Source of the DNA: Hydractinia symbiolongicarpus
Taxonomy: Eukaryota; Cnidaria; Hydrozoa; Anthoathecata; Hydractiniidae
Reading direction: 5' to 3'
Assembly: GCF_029227915.1 (NCBI RefSeq)
Contig: NC_079881.1
Span: 682,001 to 746,000 of the forward strand
Length of the DNA: 64,000 bases
The translations under genes and the position numbers were made by a program. Under the pieces are notes generated by a model. That model saw only the letters and a program-made list of their open reading frames with translations, made no database searches and was not told where the DNA came from. How positions within the stretch are numbered: position 1 is the stretch's first letter; each line of letters begins with the position of its first letter. Positions 45,003 to 59,400 of the stretch are shown here, piece after piece.

Positions 45003-48000
45003 GAATAAAAGAAGTTTAATCGCCGGCAAACGAAAACCCGCAACTTTCCGGAAAATCCCCGACTCGGCCGTATAGTCAAAAGTATGCAAAGAAAGTACCC
45101 TGGGAGTAAACTCATTTCCCGAACGATTTTTTAAATTATTATTTCACCACTAAAGCCCATGAGACTTGTAGTTTTTAAAAATGTTTTTATTTTTGATGAG
45201 ACGCTGAATAAAAGAAGTTTAATCGCCGGCAAACGAAAACCCGCGATTTCCCGTAAATGCCGGACTCGGCCCATATAGTCAAAAGTATACAAAGAAGGTA
45301 GCCAGGGAGTAAACTCATTTCCCGAACGATCTTTTAAATTATTTTTTCACCACTAAAACGCATGAGACTTGTAGTTTTCAGAAATGTTTTCATTTTTGAT
45401 GAGACGCTTAATGAAAGTGGTTTAATCGCTGGCAAACGAAAACCCGCGATTTCCCGTAAATCCCAGGTTTGGCCGTATAGTCGAATGTATACAAAGAAAG
45501 TACCCTGTGAGTAAACTCATTTCCAAAACGATTTTTTAAATTATCTTTTCACCACTAAAACGCATGAGACTTGTAGTTTTTAAAAATGTTTTCATTTTTG
45601 ATGAGACGCTGAATAAAACAAGTTTAATCGCCGGCAAACGAAAACCCGCGACTTCCCGTAAATCCCGGACTCGGCCTATATAGTCAAAAGTATACAAAGA
45701 AAGTACCCAGGGAGTAAACTCATTTCCCGAACGATTTTTTAAATTATTTTTTCTTCACTAAAACGCATGAGACTTGTAGTTTTCAGAAATGTTGTCATTT
45801 TTGGTGAGACGCTTAATGAAAGTGGTTTAATCGCCGGCAAACGAAACCCGCGATTTCCCGTACATCCCGGCCTTGGCCTGCATAGTCGAATGTATACAAA
45901 GAAAGTACCCAGGGAGTAAACTCATTTCCCGAACGATTTTTTAAATTATTATTTAACCACTAAAGCCCATGAGACTTGTAGTTTTTAAAAATGTTTTCAA
46001 TTTTGATGAGACGCTGAATAAAAGAAGTTTAATCGCCGGCAAACGAAAACCCGCGACTTCCTGTAAATCTCCGACTCGGCCCATATAGTCAAAAGTATAC
46101 AAAGAAAGTACCCAGGGAGTAAACACATTTCCCGAACGATTTTTTAAATTATTTTTTCAACACTAAAACGCATGAGACTTGTAGTTTTCAGAAATGTTTT
46201 CATTTTTGATGACACGATTAATGGAAGTGGTTTAATCGCCGGCAAACGAAACCCGCGATTTCCCGTACATCCCGGGCTTGGCCCGTATAGTCGAATGTAT
46301 ACAAAGAAAGTACCCAGGAAGTAAACTCATTTCCGAACGATTTTTTAAATTATTATTTAACCACTAAAGCCCATGAGACTTGTAGTTTTTAAAAATGTTT
46401 TCATTTTTGATGAGACGCTGAATAAAAGAAGTTTAATCGCCGGCAAACGAAAACCCGCGACTTCCCGTAAATCTCCGACTCGGCCCGTATAGTCAAAAGT
46501 ATACAAAGAAAGTACCCAGGGAGTAAACTCATTTCCCGAACGATTTTTTAAATTATTTTTTCACCACTAAAACGCACGACACTTGTAGTTTTCAAAAATG
46601 TTTTCATTTTTGATGAGACGCTGAATAAAAGGAGTTTAATTGCCGGCAAACGAAAACCCGCCATTTTCCGTAAACCCCGGACTCGGCCCGTATAGTCAAA
46701 AGTATGCAAAGAAAGTACCCTGGGAGTAAACTCATTTCCCGAACGATTTTTTAAATTATTATTTCACCACTAAAGCCCATGAGACTTGTAGTTTTTAAAA
46801 ATGTTTTTATTTTTGATGAGACGCTGAATAAAAGAAGTTTAATCGCCGGCAAACGAAAACCCGCGATTTCCCGTAAATGCCGGACTCGGCCCGTATAGTC
46901 AAAAGTATACAAAGAAGGTAGCCAAGGAGTAAACTCATTTCCCGAACGATCTTTTAAATTATTTTTTCACCACTAAAACGCATGAGACTTGTAGTTTTCA
47001 GAAATGTTTTCATTTTTGATGAGACGCTTAATGAAAGTGGTTTAATCGCTGGCAAACGAAAACCCGCGATTTCCCGTAAATCCCAGGTTTGGCCGTATAG
47101 TCGAATGTATACAAAGAAAGTACCCTGTGAGTAAACTCATTTCCAAAACGATTTTTTAAATTATCTTTTCACCACTAAAACGCATGAGACTTGTAGTTTT
47201 CAAAAATGTTTTCATTTTTGATGAGACGCTGAATAAAACAAGTTTAATCGCCGGCAAACGAAAACCCGCGACTTCCCGTAAATCCCGGACTCGGCCTATA
47301 TAGTCAAAAGTATACAAAGAAAGTACCCAGGGAGTAAACTCATTTCCCGAACGATTTTTTAAATTATTTTTTCTTCACTAAAACGCATGAGACTTGTAGT
47401 TTTCAGAAATGTTTTCATTTTTGATGAGACGCTTAATGAAAGTGGTTTAATCGCCGGCAAACGAAACCCGCGATTTTCCGTACATCCCGGCCTTGGCCTG
47501 CATAGTCGAATTATACAAAGAAAGTACCCAGGGAGTAAACTCATTTCCCGAACGATTTTTTAAATTATTATTTAACCACTAAAGCCCATGAGACTTGTAG
47601 TTTTTAAAAATGTTTTCAATTTTGATGAGACGCTGAATAAAAGAAGTTTAATCGCCGGCAAACGAAAACCCGCGATTTCCCGTAAATGCCGGACTCGGCC
47701 CGTATAGTCAAAAGTATACAAAGAAGGTAGCCAAGGAGTAAACTCATTTCCCGAACGATCTTTTAAATTATTTTTTCACCACTAAAACGCATGAGACTTG
47801 TAGTTTTCAGAAATGTTTTCATTTTTGATGAGACGCTTAATGAAAGTGGTTTAATCGCTGGCAAACGAAAACCCGCGATTTCCCGTAAATCCCAGGTTTG
47901 GCCGTATAGTCGAATGTATACAAAGAAAGTACCCTGTGAGTAAACTCATTTCCAAAACGATTTTTTAAATTATCTTTTCACCACTAAAACGCATGAGACT

Positions 48001-49659
48001 TGTAGTTTTCAAAAATGTTTTCATTTTTGATGAGACGCTGAATAAAACAAGTTTAATCGCCGGCAAACGAAAACCCGCGACTTCCCGTAAATCCCGGACT
48101 CGGCCTATATAGTCAAAAGTATACAAAGAAAGTACCCAGGGAGTAAACTCATTTCCCGAACGATTTTTTAAATTATTTTTTCTTCACTAAAACGCATGAG
48201 ACTTGTAGTTTTCAGAAATGTTTTCATTTTTGATGAGACGCTTAATGAAAGTGGTTTAATCGCCGGCAAACGAAACCCGCGATTTCCCGTACATCCCGGC
48301 CTTGGCCTGCATAGTCGAATGTATACAAAGAAAGTACCCAGGGAGTAAACTCATTTCCCGAACGATTTTTTAAATTATTATTTAACCACTAAAGCCCATG
48401 AGACTTGTAGTTTTTAAAAATGTTTTCAATTTTGATGAGACGCTGAATAAAAGAAGTCTAATCGCCGGCAAACGAAAACCCGCGACTTCCTGTAAATCTC
48501 CGACTCGGCCCATATAGTCAAAAGTATACAAAGAAAGTACCCAGGGAGTAAACACATTTCCCGAACGATTTTTTAAATTATTTTTTCAACACTAAAACGC
48601 ATGAGACTTGTAGTTTTCAGAAATGTTTTCATTTTTGATGACACGATTAATGAAAGTGGTTTAATCGCCGGCAAACGAAACCCGCGATTTCCCGTACATC
48701 CCAGGCTTGGCCCGTATAGTCGAATGTATACAAAGAAAGTACCCAGGAAGTAAACTCATTTCCGAACGATTTTTTAAATTATTATTTAACCACTAAAGCC
48801 CATGAGACTTGTAGTTTTTAAAAATGTTTTCATTTTTGATGAGACGCTGAATAAAAGAAGTTTAATCGCCGGCAAACGAAAACCCGCCATTTTCCGTAAA
48901 CCCCGGACTCGGCCCGTATAGCCAAAAGTATACAAAGGAAGTACCCAGGGAGTATACTCATTTCCCGAACGATTTTTTAAATTATTTTTTCAGCACTAAA
49001 GCCCATGAGACTTGTAGTTTTTAAAAATGTTTTTATTTTTGATGAGACGCTGAATAAAAGAAGTTTAATCGCCGGCAAACGAAAACCCGCGATTTCCCGT
49101 AAATGCCGGACTCGGCCCATATAGTCAAAAGTATACAAAGAAGGTAGCCAGGGAGTAAACTCATTTCCCGAACGATCTTTTAAATTATTTTTTCACCACT
49201 AAAACGCATGAGACTTGTAGTTTTCAGAAATGTTTTCATTTTTGATGAGACGCTTAATGAAAGTGGTTTAATCGCTGGCAAACGAAAACCCGCGATTTCC
49301 CGTAAATCCCAGGTTTGGCCGTATAGTCGAATGTATACAAAGAAAGTACCCTGTGAGTAAACTCATTTCCAAAACGATTTTTTAAATTATCTTTTCACCA
49401 CTAAAACGCATGAGACTTGTAGTTTTCAAAAATGTTTTCATTTTTGATGAGACGCTGAATAAAACAAGTTTAATCGCCGGCAAACGAAAACCCGCGACTT
49501 CCCGTAAATCCCGGACTCGGCCTATATAGTCAAAAGTATACAAAGAAAGTACCCAGGGAGTAAACTCATTTCCCGAACGATTTTTTAAATTATTTTTTCT
49601 TCACTAAAACGCATGAGACTTGTAGTTTTCAGAAATGTTGTCATTTTTGATGAGACGCT
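45003..49659 (-). repeat. Long higher-order repeat, right arm, single 23-monomer copy (4657 bp)
   Basis: This block pairs with copy 3 of the left arm (22503-27159) at sum 72162, including the two monomers absent from copies 1 and 2 (about 45933-46336). At 49659 it passes directly into the mirror of left positions below 13997 (sum 63656). The chimeric join that separates tandem copies in the left arm is not present. Confidence 0.9.
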
Positions 49660-52600
49660 TAATGAAAGTGGTTTAATCGCCGGCAAACGAAACCCGCGAT
49701 TTCCCGTACATCCCGGCCTTGGCCTGCATAGTCGAATGTATACAAAGAAAGTACCCAGGGAGTAAACTCATTTCCCGAACGATTTTTTAAATTATTATTT
49801 AACCACTAAAGCCCATGAGACTTGTAGTTTTTAAAAATGTTTTCAATTTTGATGAGACGCTGAATAAAAGAAGTTTAATCGCCGGCAAACGAAAACCCGC
49901 GACTTCCTGTAAATCTCCGACTCGGCCCATATAGTCAAAAGTATACAAAGAAAGTACCCAGGGAGTAAACACATTTCCCGAACGATTTTTTAAATTATTT
50001 TTTCAACACTAAAACGCATGAGACTTGTAGTTTTCAGAAATGTTTTTATTTTTGATGACACGATTAATGGAAGTGGTTTAATCGCCGGTAAACGAAACCC
50101 GCGATTTCCCGTACATCCCGGGCTTGGCCGTATAGTCGAATGTATACAAAGAAAGTACCCAGGAAGTAAACTCATTTCCGAACGATTTTTTAAATTATTA
50201 TTTAACCACTAAAGCCCATGAGACTTGTAGTTTTTAAAAATGTTTTCATTTTTGATGAGACGCTGAATAAAAGAAGTTTAATCGCCGGCAAACGAAAACC
50301 CGCGATTTCCCGTAAATGCCGGACTCGGCCCGTATAGTCAAAAGTATACAAAGAAGGTAGCCAAGGAGTAAACTCATTTCCCGAACGATCTTTTAAATTA
50401 TTTTTTCACCACTAAAACGCATGAGACTTGTAGTTTTCAGAAATGTTTTCATTTTTGATGAGACGCTTAATGAAAGTGGTTTAATCGCTGGCAAACGAAA
50501 ACCCGCGATTTCCCGTAAATCCCAGGTTTGGCGGTATAGTCGAATGTATACAAAGAAAGTACCCTGTGAGTAAACTCATTTCCAAAACGATTTTTTAAAT
50601 TATCTTTTCACCACTAAAACGCATGAGACTTGTAGTTTTCAAAAATGTTTTCATTTTTGATGAGACGCTGAATAAAACAAGTTTAATCGCCGGCAAACGA
50701 AAACCCGCGACTTCCCGTAAATCCCGGACTCGGCCTATATAGTCAAAAGTATACAAAGAAAGTACCCAGGGAGTAAACTCATTTCCCGAACGATTTTTTA
50801 AGTTATTTTTTCTTCACTAAAACGCATGAGACTTGTAGTTTTCAGAAATGTTTTCATTTTTGATGAGACGCTTAATGAAAGTGGTTTAATCGCCGGCAAA
50901 CGAAACCCGCGATTTCCCGTACATCCCGGCCTTGGCCTGCATAGTCGAATTATACAAAGAAAGTACCCAGGGAGTAAACTCATTTCCCGAACGATTTTTT
51001 AAATTATTATTTAACCACTAAAGCCCATGAGACTTGTAGTTTTTAAAAATGTTTTCAATTTTGATGAGACGCTGAATAAAAGAAGTTTAATCGCCGGCAA
51101 ACGAAAACCCGCGATTTCCCGTAAATGCCGGACTCGGCCCGTATAGTCAAAAGTATACAAAGAAGGTAGCCAAGGAGTAAACTCATTTCCCGAACGATCT
51201 TTTAAATTATTTTTTCACCACTAAAACGCATGAGACTTGTAGTTTTCAGAAATGTTTTCATTTTTGATGAGACGCTTAATGAAAGTGGTTTAATCGCTGG
51301 CAAACGAAAACCCGCGATTTCCCGTAAATCCCAGGTTTGGCCATATAGTCGAATGTATACAAAGAAAGTACCCTGTGAGTAAACTCATTTCCAAAACGAT
51401 TTTTTAAATTATCTTTTCACCACTAAAACGCATGAGACTTGTAGTTTTCAAAAATGTTTTCATTTTTGATGAGACGCTGAATAAAACAAGTTTAATCGCC
51501 GGCAAACGAAAACCCGCGACTTCCCGTAAATCCCGGACTCGGCCTATATAGTCAAAAGTATACAAAGAAAGTACCCAGGGAGTAAACTCATTTCCCGAAC
51601 GATTTTTTAAATTATTTTTTCTTCACTAAAACGCATGAGACTTGTAGTTTTCAGAAATGTTTTCATTTTTGATGAGACGCTTAATGAAAGTGGTTTAATC
51701 GCCGGCAAACGAAACCCGCGATTTCCCGTACATCCCGGCCTTGGCCTGCATAGTCGAATGTATACAAAGAAAGTACCCAGGGAGTAAACTCATTTCCCGA
51801 ACGATTTTTTAAATTATTATTTAACCACTAAAGCCCATGAGACTTGTAGTTTTTAAAAATGTTTTCAATTTTGATGAGACGCTGAATAAAAGAAGTCTAA
51901 TCGCCGGCAAACGAAAACCCGCGACTTCCTGTAAATCTCCGACTCGGCCCATATAGTCAAAAGTATACAAAGAAAGTACCCAGGGAGTAAACACATTTCC
52001 CGAACGATTTTTTAAATTATTTTTTCAACACTAAAACGCATGAGACTTGTAGTTTTCAGAAATGTTTTCATTTTTGATGACACGATTAATGAAAGTGGTT
52101 TAATCGCCGGCAAACGAAACCCGCGATTTCCCGTACATCCCGGGCTTGGCCCGTATAGTCGAATGTATACAAAGAAAGTACCCAGGAAGTAAACTCATTT
52201 CCGAACGATTTTTTAAATTATTATTTAACCACTAAAGCCCATGAGACTTGTAGTTTTTAAAAATGTTTTCATTTTTGATGAGACGCTGAATAAAAGAAGT
52301 TTAATCGCCGGCAAACGAAAACCCGCCATTTTCCGTAAACCCCGGACTCGGCCCGTATAGCCAAAAGTATACAAAGGAAGTACCCAGGGAGTATACTCAT
52401 TTCCCGAACGATTTTTTAAATTATTTTTTCAGCACTAAAGCACATGAGACTTGTAGTTTTTAAAAATGTTTTCATTTTTGATGAGACGCTGAATAAAAGA
52501 AGTTTAATCGCCGGCAAACGAAAACCCGCGACTTCCCGTAAATCCCCGACTCGGCCCGTATAGTCAAAAGCATACAAAGGAAGTACCCAGGGAGTAAACT

Positions 52601-55600
52601 CATTTCCAAAACGATTTTTTAAATTATCTTTTCACCACTAAAACGCATGAGACTTGTAGTTTTCAAAAATGTTTTCATTTCTGATGAGACGCTGAATAAA
52701 AGAAGTTTAATCGCCTGCAAACGAAAACCCGCCATTTCCCGTAAACCCCGGACTCGGCCCGTATAGTCAAAAGTATACAAAGAAAGTACCCAGGGAGTAA
52801 ACTCATTTCCCGAACGATTTTTTAAATTATTATTTCACCACTAAAGCCCACGAGACTTGTAGTTTTTAAAAATGTTTTCATTTTTGATGAGACGCTGAAT
52901 AAAAGAAGTTTAATCGCCGGCAAACGAAAACCCGCGATTTCCCGTAAATCCCGGACTCGGCCCGTATAGTCAAAAGTATACAAAGAAGGTAACCAGGGTG
53001 TAAACTCATTTCCCGAAGGATTTTTTAAATTATTTTTTCACCACTAAAACGCATGACACTTGTAGTTTTCAAAAATGTTTTCATTTTTGATGAGACGCTT
53101 AATGAAAGTGGTTTAATCGCCGGCAAACGAAAACCCGCGATTTCCCGTAAATCCCGGGCTTGGCTTGTATAGTCGAATGTATACAAAGAAAGTACCCTGT
53201 GAGTAAACTCATTTCCAAAACCATTTTTTAAATTATCTTTTCACCACTAAAACGCATGAGACTTGTAGTTTTCAAAAATGTTTTCATTTTTGATGAGACG
53301 CTGAATAAAAGAAGTTTAATCGCCGGCAAACGAAAACCCGCCATTTCCCGTAAACCCCGGACTCGGCCCGTATAGTCAAAAGTATACAAAGAAAGTACCC
53401 AGGGAGTAAACTCTTCTCCCGAGCGATTTTTTAAAATATTTTTTCACCACTAAAACGCATGAGACTTGTAGTTTTCAGAAATGTTTTCATTTTTGATGAG
53501 ACGCTTAATGAAAGTGGTTTAATCGCTGGCAAACGAAAACCCGCGATTTCCCGTAAATCCCAGGTTTGGCCGTATAGTCGAATGTATACAAAGAAAGTAC
53601 CCTGTGAGTAAACTCATTTCCAAAACGATTTTTTAAATTATCTTTTCACCACTAAAACGCATGAGACTTGCAGTTTTCAAAAATGTTTTCATTTTTGATG
53701 AGACGCTGAATAAAACAAGTTTAATCGCCGGCAAACGAAAACCCGCGACTTCCCGTAAATCCCGGACTCGGCCTATATAGTCAAAAGTATACAAAGAAAG
53801 TACCCAGGGAGTAAACTCATTTCCCGAACGATTTTTTAAATTATTTTTTCTTCACTAAAACGCATGAGACTTGTAGTTTTCAGAAATGTTGTCATTTTTG
53901 ATGAGACGCTTAATGAAAGTGGTTTAATCGCCGGCAAACGAAACCCGCGATTTCCCGTACATCCCGGCCTTGGCCTGCATAGTCGAATGTATACAAAGAA
54001 AGTACCCAGGGAGTAAACTCATTTCCCGAACGATTTTTTAAATTATTATTTAACCACTAAAGCCCATGAGACTTGTAGTTTTTAAAAATGCTTTCAATTT
54101 TGATGAGACGCTGAATAAAAGAAGTTTAATCGCCGGCAAACGAAAACCCGCGACTTCCTGTAAATCTCCGACTCGGCCCATATAGTCAAAAGTATACAAA
54201 GAAAGTACCCAGGGAGTAAACACATTTCCCGAACGATTTTTTAAATTATTTTTTCAACACTAAAACGCATGAGACTTGTAGTTTTCAGAAATGTTTTCAT
54301 TTTTGATGACACGATTAATGGAAGTGGTTTAATCGCCGGCAAACGAAACCCGCGATTTCCCGTACATCCCGGGCTTGGCCCGTATAGTCGAATGTATACA
54401 AAGAAAGTACCCAGGAAGTAAACTCATTTCCGAACGATTTTTTAAATTATTATTTAACCACTAAAGCCCATGAGACTTGTAGTTTTTAAAAATGTTTTCA
54501 TTTTTGATGAGACGCTGAATAAAAGAAGTTTAATCGCCGGCAAACGAAAACCCGCGACTTCCCGTAAATCTCCGACTCGGCCCGTATAGTCAAAAGTATA
54601 CAAAGAAAGTACCCAGGGAGTAAACTCATTTCCCGAACGATTTTTTAAATTATTTTTTCACCACTAAAACGCACGACACTTGTAGTTTTCAAAAATGTTT
54701 TCATTTTTGATGAGACGCTGAATAAAAGGAGTTTAATTGCCGGCAAACGAAAACCCGCCATTTTCCGTAAACCCCGGACTCGGCCCGTATAGTCAAAAGT
54801 ATGCAAAGAAAGTACCCTGGGAGTAAACTCATTTCCCGAACGATTTTTTAAATTATTATTTCACCACTAAAGCCCATGAGACTTGTAGTTTTTAAAAATG
54901 TTTTTATTTTTGATGAGACGCTGAATAAAAGAAGTTTAATCGCCGGCAAACGAAAACCCGCGATTTCCCGTAAATGCCGGACTCGGCCCGTATAGTCAAA
55001 AGTATACAAAGAAGGTAGCCAAGGAGTAAACTCATTTCCCGAACGATCTTTTAAATTATTTTTTCACCACTAAAACGCATGAGACTTGTAGTTTTCAGAA
55101 ATGTTTTCATTTTTGATGAGACGCTTAATGAAAGTGGTTTAATCGCTGGCAAACGAAAACCCGCGATTTCCCGTAAATCCCAGGTTTGGCCGTATAGTCG
55201 AATGTATACAAAGAAAGTACCCTGTGAGTAAACTCATTTCCAAAACGATTTTTTAAATTATCTTTTCACCACTAAAACGCATGAGACTTGTAGTTTTCAA
55301 AAATGTTTTCATTTTTGATGAGACGCTGAATAAAACAAGTTTAATCGCCGGCAAACGAAAACCCGCGACTTCCCGTAAATCCCGGACTCGGCCTATATAG
55401 TCAAAAGTATACAAAGAAAGTACCCAGGGAGTAAACTCATTTCCCGAACGATTTTTTAAATTATTTTTTCTTCACTAAAACGCATGAGACTTGTAGTTTT
55501 CAGAAATGTTTTCATTTTTGATGAGACGCTTAATGAAAGTGGTTTAATCGCCGGCAAACGAAACCCGCGATTTCCCGTACATCCCGGCCTTGGCCTGCAT

Positions 55601-56425
55601 AGTCGAATTATACAAAGAAAGTACCCAGGGAGTAAACTCATTTCCCGAACGATTTTTTAAATTATTATTTAACCACTAAAGCCCATGAGACTTGTAGTTT
55701 TTAAAAATGTTTTCAATTTTGATGAGACGCTGAATAAAAGAAGTTTAATCGCCGGCAAACGAAAACCCGCGATTTCCCGTAAATGCCGGACTCGGCCCGT
55801 ATAGTCAAAAGTATACAAAGAAGGTAGCCAAGGAGTAAACTCATTTCCCGAACGATCTTTTAAATTATTTTTTCACCACTAAAACGCATGAGACTTGTAG
55901 TTTTCAGAAATGTTTTCATTTTTGATGAGACGCTTAATGAAAGTGGTTTAATCGCTGGCAAACAAAAACCCGCGATTTCCCGTAAATCCCAGGTTTGGCC
56001 GTATAGTCGAATGTATACAAAGAAAGTACCCTGTGAGTAAACTCATTTCCAAAACGATTTTTTAAATTATCTTTTCACCACTAAAACGCATGAGACTTGT
56101 AGTTTTCAGAAATGTTTTCATTTTTGATGAGACGCTTAATGAAAGTGGTTTAATCGCCGGCAAACGAAACCCGCGATTTCCCGTACATCCCGGCCTTGGC
56201 CTGCATAGTCGAATGTATACAAAGAAAGTACCCAGGGAGTAAACTCATTTCCCGAACGATTTTTTAAATTATTATTTAACCACTAAAGCCCATGAGACTT
56301 GTAGTTTTTAAAAATGTTTTCAATTTTGATGAGACGCTGAATAAAAGAAGTTTAATCGCGGGCAAACGAAAACCCGCGACTTCCTGTAAATCTCCGACTC
56401 GGCCCATATAGTCAAAAGTATACAA
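49660..56425 (-). repeat. B-rich mosaic satellite block, right arm
   Basis: Mirror of 7231-13996 at sum 63656. Rare changes match, for example the complement of AACTGCAAG (left 9981) at 53667-53675 and of GGTTTTTGTTTGCC (left 7687) near 55960. Confidence 0.88.
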
Positions 56426-59400
56426 AGAAAGTACCCAGGGAGTAAACACATTTCCCGAACGATTTTTTAAATTATTTTTTCAACACTAAAACGCATGAGA
56501 CTTGTAGTTTTCAGAAATGTTTTCATTTTTGATGACACGATTAATGAAAGTGGTTTAATCGCCGGCAAACGAAACCCGCGATTTCCCGTACATCCCGGGC
56601 TTGGCCCGTATAGTCGAATGTATACAAAGAAAGTACCCAGGAAGTAAACTCATTTCCGAACGATTTTTTAAATTATTATTTAACCACTAAAGCCCATGAG
56701 ACTTGTAGTTTTTAAAAATGTTTTCATTTTTGATGAGACGCTGAATAAAAGAAGTTTAATCGCCGGCAAACGAAAACCCGCCATTTTCCGTAAACCCCGG
56801 ACTCGGCCCGTATAGCCAAAAGTATACAAAGGAAGTACCCAGGGAGTATACTCATTTCCCGAACGATTTTTTAAATTATTTTTTCAGCACTAAAGCACAT
56901 GAGACTTGTAGTTTTTAAAAATGTTTTCATTTTTGATGAGACGCTGAATAAAAGAAGTTTAATCGCCGGCAAACGAAAACCCGCGACTTCCCGTAAATCC
57001 CCGACTCGGCCCGTATAGTCAAAAGCATACAAAGGAAGTACCCAGGGAGTAAACTCATTTCCAAAACGATTTTTTAAATTATCTTTTCACCACTAAAACG
57101 CATGAGACTTGTAGTTTTCAAAAATGTTTTCATTTCTGATGAGACGCTGAATAAAAGAAGTTTATTCGCCGGCAAACGAAAACCCGCCATTTCCCGTAAA
57201 CCCCGGACTCAGCCCGTATAGTCAAAAGTATACAAAGAAAGTACCCAGGGAGTAAACTCATTTCCGGAACGATTTTTTAAATTATTATTTCACCACTAAA
57301 GCCCACGAGACTTGTAGTTTTTAAAAATGTTTTCATTTTTGATGAGACGCTGAATAAAAGAAGTTTAATCGCCGGCAAACGAAAACCCGCGATTTCCCGT
57401 AAATCCCGGACTCGGCCCGTATAGTCAAAAGTATACAAAGAAGGTAACCAGGGAGTAAACTCATTTCCCGAAGGATTTTTTAAATTATTTTTTCACCACT
57501 AAAACGCATGACACTTGTAGTTTTCAAAAATGTTTTCATTTTTGATGAGACGCTTAATGAAAGTGGTTTAATCGCCGGCAAACGAAAACCCGCGATTTCC
57601 CGTAAATCCCGGGCTTGGCTTGTATAGTCGAATGTATACAAAGAAAGTACCCTGTGAGTAAACTCATTTCCAAAACCATTTTTTAAATTATCTTTTCACC
57701 ACTAAAACGCATGAGACTTGTAGTTTTCAAAAATGTTTTCATTTTTGATGAGACGCTGAATAAAAGAAGTTTAATCGCCGGCAAACGAAAACCCGCTATT
57801 TCCCGTAAACCCCGGACTCGGCCCGTATAGTCAAAAGTATACAAAGAAAGTACCCAGGGAGTAAACTCTTCTCCCGAGCGATTTTTTAAAATATTTTTTC
57901 ACCACTAAAACGCATGAGACTTGTAGTTTACAAAAATGTTTTCATTTTTGATGAGACGCTGAATAAAAGAAGTTTAATCGCCGGCAAACGAAAACCCGCG
58001 ACTTCCCGTAAATCCTGGACTCGGCCCGTATAGTCAAAAGTATACAAAGAAAGTACCCAGGGAGTAAACTCATTTCCCGAACGATTTTTTAAATTATTAT
58101 TTATCCACTAAAGCCCATGAGACTTGCCGTTTTTAAAAATGTTTTCACTTTTGATGACACGCTGAATAAAAGAAGTTTAATCGCCGGCAAACGAAAACCC
58201 GCAACTTCCCGGAAAATCCCCGACTCGGCCGTATAGCCAAAAGTATGCAAAGAAAGTACCCTGGGAGTAAACTCATTTACAAAACGATTTTTTAAATTAT
58301 CTTTTCACCACTAAAACGCATGAGACTTGTAGTTTTCAAAAATGTTTTCATTTTTGATGAGACGCTGAATAAAACAAGTTTAATCGCCGGCAAACGAAAA
58401 CCCGCGACTTCCCGTAAATCCCGGACTCGGCCTGTATAGTCAAAAGTATACAAAGAAAGTACCCAGGGAGTAAACTCATTTCCGGAACGATTTTTTAAAT
58501 TATTTTTTCTTCACTAAAACGCATGACACTTGTAGTTTTCAGAAATGTTTTCATTTTTGTTGAGACGCTTAATGAAAGTGGTTTAATCGCCGGCAAACGA
58601 AACACGCGATTTCCCGTACATCCCGTGCTTGGCCCGTATAGTCGAATGTATACAAAGAAAGTACCCAGGGAGTAAACTAATTTCCCGAACGATTTTTTAA
58701 ATTATTATTTAACCACTAAAGCCCATGAGACTTGTAGTTTTTAAAAATATTTTCATTTTTGATGAGACGCTGAATAAAAGAAGTTTAATCGCCGGCAAAC
58801 GAAAACCCGCGACTTCTCGTAAATCTCCAACTCGGCCCGTATAGTCAAAAATATACAAAGAAAGTACCCAGGGAGTAAACCCATTTCCCGAACGATTTTT
58901 TAAACTATTTTTTCACCACTAAAACGCATGAGACTTGTAGTGTTCAGAAATGTTTTCATTTTTGATGAGACGCTTAGTGAAAGTGGTTTAATTGCCGGCA
59001 AACGAAATTCCGCGATTTCCCGTAAATCCCGGGCTTCGCCCGTATAGTCGAATGTATACAAAGAAAGTACGCTGTGAGTAAACTCATTTCCAAAACGATT
59101 TCTTAAATTATCTTTTCACCACTAAAGCGCATGAGAGTTGTAGTTTTCAAAAATGTTTTCATTTTTGATGAGACGCTGAATAAAAGGAGTTTAATCGCCA
59201 GCAAACGAAAACCCGCGATTTCCCGTAAACCCCGGACTCGGCCCGTATAGTCAAAAGTATACAAAGAAAGTACCCAGGGAGTAAACTCATTTCCCGAACG
59301 ATTTTTTAAATTATTATTTCACCACTAAAGCCCATGAGACTTGTAGTTTTCAAAAATGTTTTCATTTTTGATGAGACGCTGAATAAATGAAGTTTAATCG

